This document shows, piece after piece, positions 1 to 12,613 of a DNA stretch of 64,000 nucleotides (within the stretch, counting starts at the first letter, position 1; each line of letters begins with the position of its first letter). Location: NCBI GenBank assembly GCA_035578135.1, contig JAQJVK010000029.1, positions 2,505,728 to 2,569,727 of the forward strand. The letters are read 5' to 3'. The notes under the pieces were generated by a model. That model did no database searches. It was not told the DNA's origin and saw nothing but the letters and a program-made list of their open reading frames with translations. The position numbers and the translations under genes are program-made. This DNA is from Flexamia atlantica (Eukaryota; Arthropoda; Insecta; Hemiptera; Cicadellidae).

Positions 1-2023
1 AGATATTTACAGAATACAGTATAAATCAACATTAAATTTTACAAGGCAGGTAAGCTTATGATTATCACGGATAAATCAAACATTAAAGGCAATAGTTTTC
101 CAAACTATGCTTAGGTTATAAAGAAAATATCCAGAAAGTATGGACAAAGTGATTATAATAGTAATTATTTTACACGTTCTGTAAATTCTTTTAAATTTTT
201 CCAGACTAAATATGTATGTCCGACAGACAGTTTTACATAAATACTACAAGTTCTGCAATGTATCAAATTATAATATCCAGGCTTTGTAAATTCTTATTAT
301 TGTCTGCCAAATTAAGTGTGTAAGTCCAACGTACATTTTTTACACAAATAATACATAACAGGGTACATTGGATTAGTATTACACATGTACTTGTTTAGGT
401 TAACAACATGCGAACATTAGAGGTAGATCAGTTAAATCTTTTACCTATATTTATAATTTCATCCTTTTACATTATACTATGCATTAGCTTACAACAAACA
501 CATATCCAATTATTATTTAATAAATCAATCAACAAAGGCAGCAAATGCAAAAGGTAATATTTTACCTATTTATATAATTTTACAACTTAAATTATACAGG
601 GTAGATATGATTATTATGTACAATTTACACATGTACTGCCTAAGGACTATCATAAAACAAACGTTTTGATTAATTGGCCAATAAAAACTTAAATCATTAT
701 TTTTACCTGTTGTTTTACCCTATAATTTATAATTTAAATTTTACAGGGTAGATAAGAATAAAATTTAGCAGTTACAAAATAATAGTAATTATTTTACATG
801 TTCTCTAAATTATTTTAAATTTCTGCCAGACTAAGTATGTAGGGCCAACAGACAGTGTTATACAAATACTACAAATTCTGCAATAAATCAAATTATAATT
901 TCCAGGCTTTAGGCTTTGTATATTCTTATGATTGTCTGTCAAATTAAGTGTGTAAGTCCAACGTACATTTTTTACACAAATATTATATAACAGGGTACAT
1001 TGGATTAGTATTACACATGCACTTGTTTAGGTTAACAACATGCTAATATTAGAGGTGGATCAGTTAATTTGTTTTTACCTTTTTATAATTATTTGTAATT
1101 TCACCCTTTTACATTATACTAAGCATTAGCTTACGACTAAAACATATCCAATTATTTAATAAATCAATCAACAAAGACAAAGGTTAATAATTTACCTGTT
1201 TATATAATTTTACAACTTAAATTATACAGGGCAGATAGGATTATTATGTACAATTTACACATGTACTGGGTAAGAACTGTCATAAAACAAAAGTTTTAAT
1301 TAATTGTCCAATAAAAACTAAAATCATTATTTTTCTACCTGTTGTTTTACCATGTAATTTTATAATTTAAACTGTAATATGAGAATAAAATTTAGCAGTT
1401 CCACATATATTAGTCTAGGACAACAACATATCCAAACAATAAAGAGGCAAATTAATTTTTTTTACCTACATTTGTAATTTTATAATACAAAATATAGAAG
1501 GTAGATATCAATAATAAACAGGTTTTACAAATTGCTAACGCAGAATAACTAAATATGCAAATACTAAAAAGATTGCACAATAAAGAGCAAAATTAATTTT
1601 CAATCAATATTTATAATTTTATAATTTAACATATACAGAGTAAATAAGAATAATATACACATTATAAACATACATTAGCTTAAGCTAACAACATATCAAA
1701 ATACTGATGAATCAGTTAATAAATACACAAGTTAAGATTTTTCCTTATTTTATAATTTAAAATGTACAAGGTAGATGGAAATATTGTATACAATTTACAC
1801 ATGCACTAACTTAAGTTAACAGCACATCAAAAACACAGTCAAATCAAATAATAAAGACAAAAGTTAATATTTTTGTTTATTTTGTAATTAAATAATTTAA
1901 AATATACAGGGTAGGTATAATTAATATATACCGTTTACACATGCACTTACTTAAATTACCACCATACCCAAATATAAGACAGGTCTGTTAATAAATACAA
2001 AATTAGCATTTTTATATATTTTT
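1..2023. repeat. AT-rich satellite S1, left block
   Basis: Diverged tandem units share the landmarks 'acaacatacccaaatattagac', 'ttttataattttatattttaaaatatac' and a line like 'agggtagataggattaatatataccatttacac'. Units elsewhere in the array are about 140-145 bp. In this block there is also a longer period near 620 bp: the stretch beginning 'cagggtacattggattag' near 360 recurs near 983, and 'gattattatgtacaatttacac' near 608 recurs near 1228. No coding capacity is seen. Confidence 0.85.
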
Positions 2024-2146
2024 AGCGAATTTCCCCTATAGGGAAGAAGCTATTACCGTAGGTCTCATGGTAAGACCTAAGCCCGAGACGATGATAACTT
2101 TTCATTTTGGGGCCACCAGAAGCAAAAAACACCATTAGTTCGAATT

Positions 2147-2166
2147 TATATATATATATCTATCTA

Positions 2167-2251
<85 letters not shown>
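2147..2251. repeat. (TA)n/(GT)n microsatellite in R1 copy A
   Basis: A TA run with TATC interruptions is followed by a TG run. It lies between the R1 landmarks 'ttagttcgaattta' and 'ctgtgagcacgatagcggcc'. Apparent ORFs here are only repeats of Tyr-Ile or Cys-Val. Confidence 0.95.
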
Positions 2252-2559
2252 CTGTGAGCACGATAGCGGCCGTAAATATGGTCCGATCTTAATGAAATTT
2301 GGTACAGACATGTAAAGTGGTAATCAATTGGACAAGTTCGTAAACCAGCCCGATCGGACCATCGGAAGGGGGGTAAAGGGGGAATAACCCACCCAAAAAT
2401 GGGTTTTTTGAGGTTTTTACGTAGAAAAATAAAATTAATCAAATTTTTGTTGGCACCGTTGGATTCGCCTAAAATAAACAAACAATTTAGTATTTTGAAT
2501 CATTGCTCTATGTCCATTGGTTACCGAGATATTGAAAGTGGTAAACACAGTACGTTGTC

Positions 2560-3250
2560 CCAATGTTAACCTTATTGGGAATAAGTAAAATTCTATATCT
2601 CGCTCATTTCTCAACATATCTTAATTAATCTTGTTTTGTGGCTTCATCTAGATGAGATCTAATGTATTTTAGTCTAAATTCCTCAAAATTTCCATTTTTG
2701 TGGCAGCAAACCTGCATAATCATTCCCCATGTTATCCTTATGGGAAATAAAAAAATTCTATATCTGCCTTGTTTTTGAACATATCATAATAAAACTTGGT
2801 ATATGGCTTCTTCTAGTTAAGATATACTAAATAATGAATTCAAAATAACCAGTTTTAACATACCTGTTGCAGCAAACCTGCATACTCATTCTACATGCTA
2901 ACCTTATGGTAATAAAATAAGTTGTGTAGTTCGCTCATTTCTCAAAATATACTGATAAGAAATGGCATGAGGCTTCATACAATTAATGTCTACTTGATTA
3001 TGGCTTAAAATATCCAAATCATCAAATTACTGAGGCAGCAAACCTGTGTACTCTCTTTCCCAATGCTAACCTTATGAGAGGTAAATCCAATTGGATAGCT
3101 TTCTTATTCCTCAGCATATCTTGGCATAACACATGTTATGTGGCTTCATATAGTTTAGATATATTGGATTGTAGCCTATATTACCTCATTTTAAAATTTC
3201 TGTGGCAGCAAACCTGCATTTTTCCATACTAATCTTATGGAGAATAATTT
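2560..3250. repeat. About 165-bp tandem units inside R1 copy A
   Basis: The landmark 'gcagcaaacctgcatactcat' recurs near 2705, 2869, 3030 and 3207. Each time it is followed by 'taaccttatggg-aataaa-attctatat' and a 'ctcatttctcaacatatc' line. Short R1 copies carry only about one such unit, so copy A looks like an internally expanded form. Confidence 0.7.
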
Positions 3251-3861
3251 ATTTTAGAATAGCAATTGTGGGCATTTGGCAAATCACAGGATGAGGGAAC
3301 AGGGCTCAAATTAAATGTTTTAATGTCAGGGACTCAGGAAAAATACTGTAATTTCTTAAAGTTTGCTAGAAAACAAAAAATAACATAAAATAACTGCCTT
3401 TTAAGTAGCATTGGGAAGTAGCATTGGGATCTAAAACGTCTTGCTTTGTTTTCATTAAAACATATGAGCTGATGTTTGATTCAAAGCCACATGGTGGATA
3501 CAGACATTTGGCTTATTTAAAGGCTAGATAACTAAATATGTCAAATAAATGTACTATAGTGAATACAGATTTTTACTGATGATGTTTATGAAATTTTTTA
3601 CTCAAACTTAAACAGCTGGTCAGTTCCCAATACGATTAAATTGGAAAAGCCAGCTGTTTTGAAGTTTTGAACATTTCATTTTCGTGCCAAGTATAGGCTA
3701 TTATTTTATATAGCCTTTTGATTTTAAAAGCCACTAGGAGAGTATTTTTGCATGCTTTCTTTTGAATGTATATTGATGTTACTTGATGCGAGACTTCATT
3801 TAAATTATTTATTTATGCACTTGAAATTCGCTGAGTATGCAGGACTGCTGCAACGGGGGTA

Positions 3862-5665
3862 TTGTAATTTTATATTTTAAAAGTTAGCGGTAATATTTGA
3901 TTAGCATGTACTATTTACAATTTCAGTTGCTTAAGCTAACAACACATCTAAATATTAGACATTTCAGACAATAAAGCTCAAAGTTAGTATATTTTAGCCT
4001 ATTTTATAATTTTATAATTTGGAATATACATAGAAAATATAGTTAATATACACCATTTAACATACACTTGCTTAGCCTAACAACATACCCAAGTATTAGA
4101 CAAATCAAACTATAAACATCAAAGTTAATATTTTTGGTCCATTTAAAATTTTTATATTTTAATAATTAATATATACCGTTTACACATGCACTTACTTAAA
4201 TTACCACCATACCCAAATATGAGACAGGTCTGTTAATAAATACAAAATTAGCATTTTTATATATTTTTGTAATTTTATATTTTAAAATTTAGCGGTAATA
4301 TTTGATTAGCATGTACTATTTACAAGTTCAGTTGCTTAAGCTAACAACACATCTAAATATTAGACATATCAGACAATAAAGCTCAAAGTTAGTATATTTT
4401 AGCCTATTTTATAATTTTATAATTTGGAATATACAAAGAAAATATAGTTAATATACACCATTTAACATACACTTGCTTAGCCTAACAACATACCCAAGTA
4501 TTAGACAAATCAAACTATAAACATCAAAGTTAATATTTTTGGTCCATTTAAAATTTTTATATTTTAAAATATACAGAGTAAATGGGATTTACAAAATACT
4601 AGCTTAAGTTAACAACATACCCAAGTATCAGACAAATAAAACCATAAACATCAAAGTTAATTTTTTGGCCCATTTTATAATTTTATATTTTAAAATATAA
4701 GGAGTAGATACGATTAATATATATCATTTACAACTATACTAGCTTAAGTTATCAACATACCCAAATATTAGACAAATCAAGCAATAAACAGCAAAGTTGT
4801 TAATTTCACCCATTTTATAATTTTACCATTTAAAATATACAGGGTAGATTTGATTAATATGTGCTATTTCCAAATTAACTTACTTAGCTGAACAACATAT
4901 CCAAGTATTAGACAAATCAGACGATAAAAACCTAAGTTAATATTTTTGGCCAGTTTTATAATTTTATATTTTAAAATATACAAGTTAGATAGAAATAAAA
5001 CACATCATTTACAGATGCACCTACTTAGGTTAACAACAGATCCAAATATTAGACAAATCGAACTATAAACATCAAAGTTAATATTTTAGCTCATTTTATA
5101 ATTTTATATTTTAAAATATACAGAGCAGATAGGATTAATATATATCATTTACAAATATACTAGCTTAAGGTAACAACATACCCAAATATTAGACAAATCA
5201 GACAATAAATAGCAAAGTTGATATTTTTGGCCTATTTTATAATTTTACATTTAAAATTATACGAGCTAAATAAAAATAATATATATCATTTATATATGCA
5301 CTAGCCTAGATTAACAACATACCCAAATATTAGACAAATCTGTTAACAAAAACATATACAAATTAATTTATAATATTTACAAGTTCACTTGCTTAACTTA
5401 ACAACATATCCAAATATTAGACAAATCAAACAATAAAGACCAAAGTTAGTATTTCTACATATTCTTGTAATTTTATATTTTAAAATATACAAAGTAAATA
5501 AGATTAAAATATATCATTTACAAATAAACTAGCTTAAGTTAACAACATACCCAAATATTAGACAAATCAATTAACAAAGACAAAGTTAACATTTTTTACC
5601 TAATTTGGTAATTTTATATTTTAAAAGATAATAGGGTTGATTGAATTAATTTATACTATTTACAA
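3862..5665. repeat. Satellite S1, middle block, with a local duplication
   Basis: Units of about 143 bp are marked by 'aacaacatacccaaatattagac', for example near 5172 and 5315. A near-exact duplication is visible: 3862-4160 recurs at about 4276-4570, and 1929-2023 recurs at about 4175-4275. Together they form a roughly 400-bp tandem duplication, whose left copy was later split by R1 copy A. Confidence 0.8.
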
Positions 5666-5668
5666 GTT

Positions 5669-8348
5669 GGTGCGGGCCCAAGTGACCGAATTACATATGA
5701 TCGAATCCTTAAAATTTTACATATGACCGAAAAGGTATTATTAATTTCGGTCAAATGTAATAAACTTATTTTCGGTCAAATGTAATAAAGTAGTAAATAT
5801 TTCGGTCAAATGAAATAAAGTACTGATTCGGTCAAATGTAATAAACGGTATTTTCGGTCAAATGTAACACATCACAAATTCGGTCAAATGTAATAATTCA
5901 CATTTTCGGTTAAATGTAATAAACTATAGAAGTTTTCGGTCAAATGAAACAAATCACTCATTCGGTCATTTGTAACAAACGGCATTTTCGGTCAAATGTA
6001 ATAAGCCCTATTTCGGTCGAATGTAATATTTTACAAATTCTCTTCTAAGTAGAGTATTTTTAAATATTTAGTTTTTAGGTCAGCTCTTCTATAATGTTAT
6101 TAAATACAGTAATTCGGTCAAATGAAATAAATCCAAATTCGGTCATATGTAACAAGTTACACTTTCGTTCAAATGTAATAAATCCAAATTCGGTCAAATG
6201 TAATAAACTCATTTTCGGTTACATGTAATAAATAAGGAAATATTTCGGTCAAATGAAACAAAATACTGATTCGGTCAAATGTAATAAACCGTATTTTCGG
6301 TCAAATGTAACAAATCACCAATTCGGTCAAATTTAATAGTTCATATTTTCGGTCAAATGTAATAAACTATAGAAGTTTTCGGTTAAATGAAACAAATCAC
6401 GTTTTCGGTCAAATGTAATAAACCAAACATTCGGTCATATGACATTTCGGTCATTTGTAACACTTCTATTTTCGGTCAAATGTAATATTTAGTGGATTTG
6501 GTCATATGAAATTCGGTCATTTGTCATTCCTGATGCCTCTGTGTGTCATATGACCGAATTACATATAACCGAAAACTTAAAATATTACTTATGACCGAAG
6601 ATGTATTATTAGTTTCGGTCAAATGTAATAAACTAATTTGCGGTTGAATTTAATAAAGTAGTAAATATTTCGGTCAAATGAAATAAGGTACTTATTCGGT
6701 CAAATGAAATAAATGGTATTTTCGGTCAATTGTAACACATACTAATTTCGGTCAAATGTAATAAACTTATTTTCGGTCGAATGTAATAAAGTAGTAGATA
6801 TTTCGGTCAAATGAAATAAAAAACTGATTCGGTCTAATGTAAAAAACGGTATTTTCGGTCAAATGTAATAATTCACATTTTCGGTTAAATGTAATAAACT
6901 ATAGAAGTTTTCGGTCAAATGAAACAAATCACTTATTCGGTCATATGTAACAAACGGTATTTTCGGTCAAATGTAATAAGCCCTATTTCGGTCAAATGTA
7001 AAATTTTACAAATGCTCTTCTAAGTAGAGTATTTTTAAATATTTAGTTTTTAGGTCAGCTCTTCTATAATGTTATTTAATACAGTAATTCGGTCAAATGA
7101 AATAAATCCAAATTCGGTCATATGTAACAAGTTACACTTTCGGTCAAATGTAATAAATCCAAATTCGGTCAAATGTAATAAACTCATTTTCGGTTGAATG
7201 TAATGAATAAGAAAATATTTCGGTCAAATGAAATAAAATACTGATTCGGTCAAATGTAATAAACCGTATTTTCGGTCAGATGTAACAAACTACAAATTCG
7301 GTCAAATGTAATAGTTCATATTTTCGGTCAAATGTAATAAACTATAGAAGTTTTCGGTCGAATGAAACAAATCACGTTTTCGGTCAAATGTAATAAACCA
7401 CAAATTCGGCCATATGACATTTCGGTCGTTTGTAACACTTCTATTTTCGGTCGAATGTAATATTTATTGGATTCGGTCAGATGAAATTCGGTCATATGTC
7501 ATTCCTGAAGCCTCTGTGTGTCATATGACCGAATTACATATGACCGAAAACTTAAAATATTACATTTGACCGAATAGGGATTATTAATTTCGGTCAAATG
7601 TAATAAACTTATTTTCGGTCGAATGTAATAAAGTAGTAGATATTTCGGTCAAATGAAAAAAAAACTGATTCGGTCAAATGTAAAAAACGGTATTTTCGGT
7701 CAAATGTAACACATCACAAATTCGGTCAAATGTAATAATTCATATTTTCGGTTAAATGTAATAAACTATAGAAGTTTTCGGTCAAATGAAACAAATCACT
7801 TATTCGGTCATATGTAACAAACGGCGTTTTCGGTCAAATGTAATAAATCCTATTTCGGTCAAATGTAATATTTTACAAATTCTCTCGTAAGTAGAGTATT
7901 TTTAAATATTTAGTTTTTAAGTCAGATGTTCTATAATGCTATTTAATACAGTAATTCGGTCAAATGAAATAAATCCAAATTCGGTAATATGTAACAAGTT
8001 ACACTTTCGGTCAAATGCAATAAACTCATTTTCGGTTATATGTAATAAATAAGGAAATATTTCGGTCAAATGAAACAAAATACTGATTCGGTCAAATGTA
8101 ATAAACCGTATTTTCGGTCAAATGTAACAAAACACCAATTCGGTCAAATGTAATAGTTCATATTTCGGTCAAATGTAATAAACTATAGAAGTTTTCGGTC
8201 AAATGAAACAAATCACGTTTTCGGTCAAATGTAATAAACCAAACATTCGGTCATATGACATTTCGGTCATTTGTAACACTTCTATTTTCGGTCAAATGTA
8301 ATATTTAGTGGATTCGGTCATATGAAATTCGGTCATATGGGCCCCCAC
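5669..8348. mobile_element. TTCGGTCAAATG composite element with TIRs
   Basis: The 2680-bp block is made of dozens of variants of TTCGGTCAAATGTAATAAA, spaced about 25-33 bp. Its ends are inverted repeats of about 39 bp with 5 mismatches, starting GTGCGGGCCCA at the left and, reverse-complemented, GTGGGGGCCCA at the right. GTT flanks both sides (5666-5668 and 8349-8351). The intact satellite target 'acaagttcacttgc' is seen near 8627-8640, which confirms insertion. Three higher-order blocks (about 5669-6546, 6547-7521, 7522-8348) each begin with antisense motifs (CATATGACCGAA) and continue in sense. No ORF is present. A 3-bp duplication fits PIF/Harbinger or CACTA-like elements, but the terminal bases do not decide. 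Confidence 0.8.
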
Positions 8349-8351
8349 GTT

Positions 8352-8800
8352 CACTTGCTTAGTTTAACAACATATCCAAATGTTAGACAAATCGGATAGT
8401 AAAGACCAAAGTTAGTATTTTTACATATTTTTGTAATTTTATATTTATAAATATACATAGTGAATAGGATTGATATATATCATTTACAAATAAACTAGCT
8501 TAAGTTAACAACATACCCAAATATTAGACGAATCTATTAACAAAGACAAAATTTAGCATTTTTACCTAATTTGGTAATTTTATATTTTAAAAGATATAGG
8601 GTAGATAGAATTAATTTATACTATTTACAAGTTCACTTGCTTAGTTTAACAACATATCCAAATTTTAGACAAATCGGACAGTAAAGACCAAAGTTAATTT
8701 CTTTGGACAATTTTATAATTTTATATTTAAAAATATACTGCAAGGTTAAGAATAAAATATACCATTTACAAATGTACTCACATACCCAAATAACAGCCAA
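8352..8800. repeat. Satellite S1, right block
   Basis: It resumes in register with the left flank of the composite element ('ttcacttgcttagtttaacaac') and runs for about three diverged units before fading near 8800. Confidence 0.8.
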
Positions 8801-8986
8801 GTCCAAGGGCAGTAGCAGGAAGTCGGTACAAAAAATGATCCAGCTAGGCTGACAGGTACAGTATTGAGCGTGGGCTTTAATCCACCCAGTTAGTCTTGAT
8901 ACATATACAAAAAGTTAGTAATTACATAAGTTAGCTGTAAATTAGTGATTACATATACAAAAACATATGCAGTAAGAGTACGGGTC

Positions 8987-9038
8987 GGGATCAGTTTTGC
9001 ACCGGATCAGTTGTCAAAGTCGGTGCAAAACTGATCCC
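8987..9038. other. Perfect 18-bp hairpin
   Basis: GGGATCAGTTTTGCACCG at 8987-9004 is matched exactly by its reverse complement at 9021-9038, with a 16-nt loop. A diverged half copy ('gtcggtacaaaaaatgatcc') lies near 8822. It may be a collapsed pair of transposon ends; no other function is evident. Confidence 0.7.
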
Positions 9039-9039
9039 C

Positions 9040-9195
9040 ATGTTATTTCCCATAAGAAAGTTGCTAAAAAGTGGCGTCTCTTTCTGGTTTTCTATCTACT
9101 GGCCGATGTTGCTTTACGAAACTCGCGATCGGCCGTGAACAACGACCGCGCGTATTTGCTGATCGTTGATAAACGGCAAATGAAGGATTGTTAAC
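9040..9195. repeat. Single unit of CpG-rich minisatellite M1
   Basis: It contains 'actcgcgatcggccgtgaa', 'cgaccgcgcgtatttgctgatcg' and 'aaacggcaaatg'. This is the same unit that is tandemly repeated inside the hAT-like element near 30.36-30.77 kb. Confidence 0.6.
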
Positions 9196-10148
9196 TCGCA
9201 ATTGGGTGTAAAAAGTAATCTTAGTTATTCACTGATATCGGTAAATTAGTTATCATCACTATAACTGCTAGAGGCAAGTTATAGTGATGATTGTTCATAA
9301 TGTCGACCAGATTGGTCTGCTACAAATTGTGGTTTTGCCCATTGATTCAATTTTCAAGACTAATTCAGATGTCTTTGAATCCCAGCTTAAAGTATGATTA
9401 TTTTTCATGAATAAGTAAAAAAAATGACAAAAGTAAAGACTTTGGGAATTTTAAGAAATTTCTAACAAATATGTAATTAGTATTTTATGCAACTTAAGAA
9501 ATATTAAGTTTGGGAGTTGTGAACTTCAAGTTTATAATTTTGAGTTTGGAAAAACTAGTGTTATGGTTGTCATCTTGAAACTAAATTGATTTTTAATTTT
9601 TACCATAGTTTAAAGTGTGAAAAAGTTATGAGTCATAGAGTCATTTCCTGAAACAAGAACTCCAAAGCCCAAAGTTTATAAAAAAATACAATAGCATGTT
9701 TACTTATTATACATGACAGTATACTGTCAACATGAAATAACCACTCTTGTATTTTACTTTTGGCTTTTTGGAAACCAAACAATAAAACAAAAAGCAGAAA
9801 CTTAAAAACTATTGTGTTTCTGTCAAACGTTCAAAAATGCATATTATATTGATTTATTTCTTATTTTTTATATTAATTGTATTTTTAAATGCATCAAAAT
9901 TAGAAAGAATAAAAATTCAAATTTAATGAAAAGTAATAATAAATAAACAATGCATTTCCTTTACCATTTTTATATAAGTTTGTATTTTATTTATAGTTAA
10001 CAATTTCATTGTGTTACTTTTTACTTTCTCCCCCCTATACATAGTATATGGAGAAAGTATTGTTTTCGTCAAAATTTTCGAATTTGAGTTGTTAGTGGAT
10101 ATATTCATTTTAGTGCTCCCTAAATTCAAAAAAGTGGTTTTCGGCGTG

Positions 10149-10152
<4 letters not shown>
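9196..10152. other. Unrecognised AT-rich sequence
   Basis: No ORF, RNA gene or repeat landmark was recognised. Small open frames here lack family motifs. Confidence 0.5.
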
Positions 10153-10431
<279 letters not shown>

Positions 10432-10439
10432 GGCCACAT

Positions 10440-10560
10440 TAGTCTGTGGGGACATGGACATGCATACGACCAGACTGTGTGGACCTAATCGCTTATGGGG
10501 ACATCACACACGTCCCCACAAATTTTACATGAAATGCATAAACTGTGAGGACGTCATGAT
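10440..10560. repeat. CTGTGGGGAC-type repeat beside the microsatellite
   Basis: It contains 'gtctgtggggacatgg', 'actgtgtggacc', 'tatggggacatc' and 'aactgtgaggacgtc'. Close relatives lie at about 15130-15440, again next to a GT run, so the motif and the microsatellite probably belong to one dispersed family. Confidence 0.55.
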
Positions 10561-11079
10561 GACTAACTAGTGGCGCATCCTGTGGAATTTTCGGGAAACT
10601 ATACGATTCTTCTGATTTGACAGAGGAAGGGAATTGCTGTTGGCTGCTACAGCAATGGGACTAGACTAGATCGTTTTACTGTTCGCCCGATCTCCTGTCA
10701 GTTATCACAACTATACACAATATTTGAACAATCAATTTATGGATCATTCAGTTTATTTGGTTTAACACATAATAAATAAATCCTAATTTATGAATTAGAA
10801 AATAGCTATTGATCAGTAAATGTATCTAATTATAAATTAAAAATTATCAATGAAATTTATTGTTTGATCAAAAATAAAAACATATCTTTGGATAAAATTG
10901 GTCAAAATTAAATTTTATCTTAGTAGGTAAAACTGAAATCTATTTAAATGTATTTGAATATTAATTTTTTATGATAAAACCTAAGCCCCAGACCATTACA
11001 ACTATTTATTCCTTATCTAATTTATTTATGAAAATTCGCTCACTTAAAAATTACCAATTAAAGTTATTGTTTGGATAAT

Positions 11080-11681
11080 ACCCACGTTGCAGCAGACCTG
11101 CATACTCAGCGAATTTCAAATGCAAAACAACATATTTCAATCAAACATAGCAAGATTTGACATGTTTTGGTAAGCTCCATAAGAATAACATGGGGAATGA
11201 GTATGCAGGTTTGCTGCTACAGGTATATTAAAAGTGGGTGGTTTTAATTCAATATTTAGTAGATCTGAACTAGAAGAAGCTATTGACCAAGTTTTAACAA
11301 GATATGTTGAGAAATAACCGAGATATAGAATTTTAATTATTTCCCATAAGGTTAACATTGGGACAACGTACTGTGTTTACCACTTTCAATATCTCGGTAA
11401 CCAATGGACATAGAGCGGTGATTCAAGATACTAAATTGTTAGTTTTTTTTTAAGCTGAATTCAATGGTGCCAACAAAAATTCAATAGATTTTATTTTTCT
11501 ATGTAAAAAACTCAAAAAACCCCATTTTTGGGGGGTTTATCCCCCTTTACCCCCCCTTCCGGTGGTCCGATCGGGCTGGTTCACAAACTCGTCCGAGTGA
11601 TTACCACTTTGTCCACTTTACACGTATGTACCAATTTTCATTAAGCTTGGACCATTTTTACGGCCGCTATCGTGCTAACAG

Positions 11682-11725
<44 letters not shown>

Positions 11726-11727
11726 AT

Positions 11728-11767
<40 letters not shown>

Positions 11768-11887
11768 TCGAATGAACAGTGTTTTTTGCTTCTGGTGGCC
11801 CCAAAACGAAAAGTTATCATAGTCTCGGGCTTAGTTCTTACCATGAGACCTACGGTAATAGCTTCTTCCCTATAGGGGAAATTCGCT
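11080..11887 (-). mobile_element. R1 interspersed element, copy B (short form)
   Basis: Read on the minus strand it starts AGCGAATTTCCCCTATAGGG (right end here) and ends with the GCAGCAGACCTGC hairpin and 'aacgtggg' at the left. It contains one internal 'cagcaaacctgcatactcat' unit and a TA array at 11686-11764. It is non-coding. Confidence 0.75.
11686..11764. repeat. (TA)n microsatellite in R1 copy B
   Basis: Two TA runs flank a TATCTATAGATA centre. It occupies the same R1 position as the arrays of copies A and C. Confidence 0.95.
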
Positions 11888-12124
11888 AAAAATAAAAATA
11901 GTCTTTTAAAAGTGGCTAATATTAAATTTTATCTCAATAGGTATTTATATGTTTTATCCCTGTTGACTGAGGGTGCAAAATAAGCTAATTCTGCTGCGTT
12001 GCAACACCATGGCCAAGTGAAGCCATGGCCCCCTTAAAAAAAATAGATATTTATTATTAAATTGAAATCTAATTATATTATAAGTAGGCCTATTTGAAAA
12101 TCTAGGCTTACAAATATTTTTTTA

Positions 12125-12400
12125 TAAACTAGCAGTTGCCCGTGGTTTCGCTCACGATAGATAGCTTGAAACAGCTGATCTTGCCACTGCTCTTAGAACT
12201 GCCAAATTAGTAGCCACAGCTGTTTACATTTCTGTGTTTCATGTTTAAATACTTATAAAATGTGGACATTGAAACTGAGGGCGTTCACAGGGAGTAGCCC
12301 GAGAGGATTTTAAGGAAGTGAATAGACCTATGATTTTCCCAGGTTCAACATCTACCTCTGTGTGAAATTTCAATCCAGTCTGTTAAGTATTTCTCAAATA
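12125..12400. repeat. Dispersed repeat with 'ctagcagttgcccgtgg' start
   Basis: The segment begins 'actagcagttgcccgtggtttcgctcac' and includes 'gattttcccaggttc' and 'tctgtgtgaaatttcaatccagtctgtt'. Its layout matches a very common arthropod repeat, known to me from memory only. The same start occurs inverted near 57145-57170. Confidence 0.45.
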
Positions 12401-12570
12401 AAAAAAAATATAATCATTTCTGTGACCCTAAATAGTATCAGTAATGTGATAAAACCGCCATTAGCAAGTCTCAAAGAGTATAAATTGTCAGTAATTTTCA
12501 CCTTTATCAATTATATTTTGATTAGGATTTTTGCGGACATTTGCCATCACTGATTAGTAAAAAACAAGTT

Positions 12571-12613
12571 TCACGACGTTTCGGGATTTGGAATCTGATC
12601 CCGTCTTCAGGTG
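12571..12613 (-). ncRNA. Hammerhead-ribozyme-like motif
   Basis: On the minus strand the order is CTGAAGA, then a 6-bp stem CGGGAT/ATCCCG around a 10-nt loop, then AAACGTC, bounded by CAC and GTG. The hammerhead core is CUGANGA - stem II - GAAA. Here the G of GAAA is also used to close the stem, so activity is uncertain. Penelope-like retroelements are known to carry hammerheads. No Penelope RT is visible here. Confidence 0.3.

Larger units (their letters stand above)
2024..3861 (+). mobile_element. R1 interspersed element, copy A (long form)
   Basis: It starts AGCGAATTTCCCCTATAGGG, containing the palindrome TTCCCCTATAGGGAA, and ends GAAATTCGCT plus a GCAG...CTGC hairpin and 'caacggggg'. The two ends carry AGCGAATTTC in inverted orientation. 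The same sequence recurs near 11.1-11.9, 47.8-48.6, 55.8-56.4, 57.2-57.9 and 60.6 kb. The borders are unusually clear because the surrounding satellite has an unfilled counterpart at about 4250-4290. At most a TT is duplicated. I could not assign a superfamily. There is no transposase, so it is non-autonomous. Confidence 0.75.

Noticed and set aside
5669..8348. Regularly spaced short repeats resembling a CRISPR array
   Set aside because: Spacing and motif vary, spacers are themselves related, ends are TIRs and the context is an animal genome.
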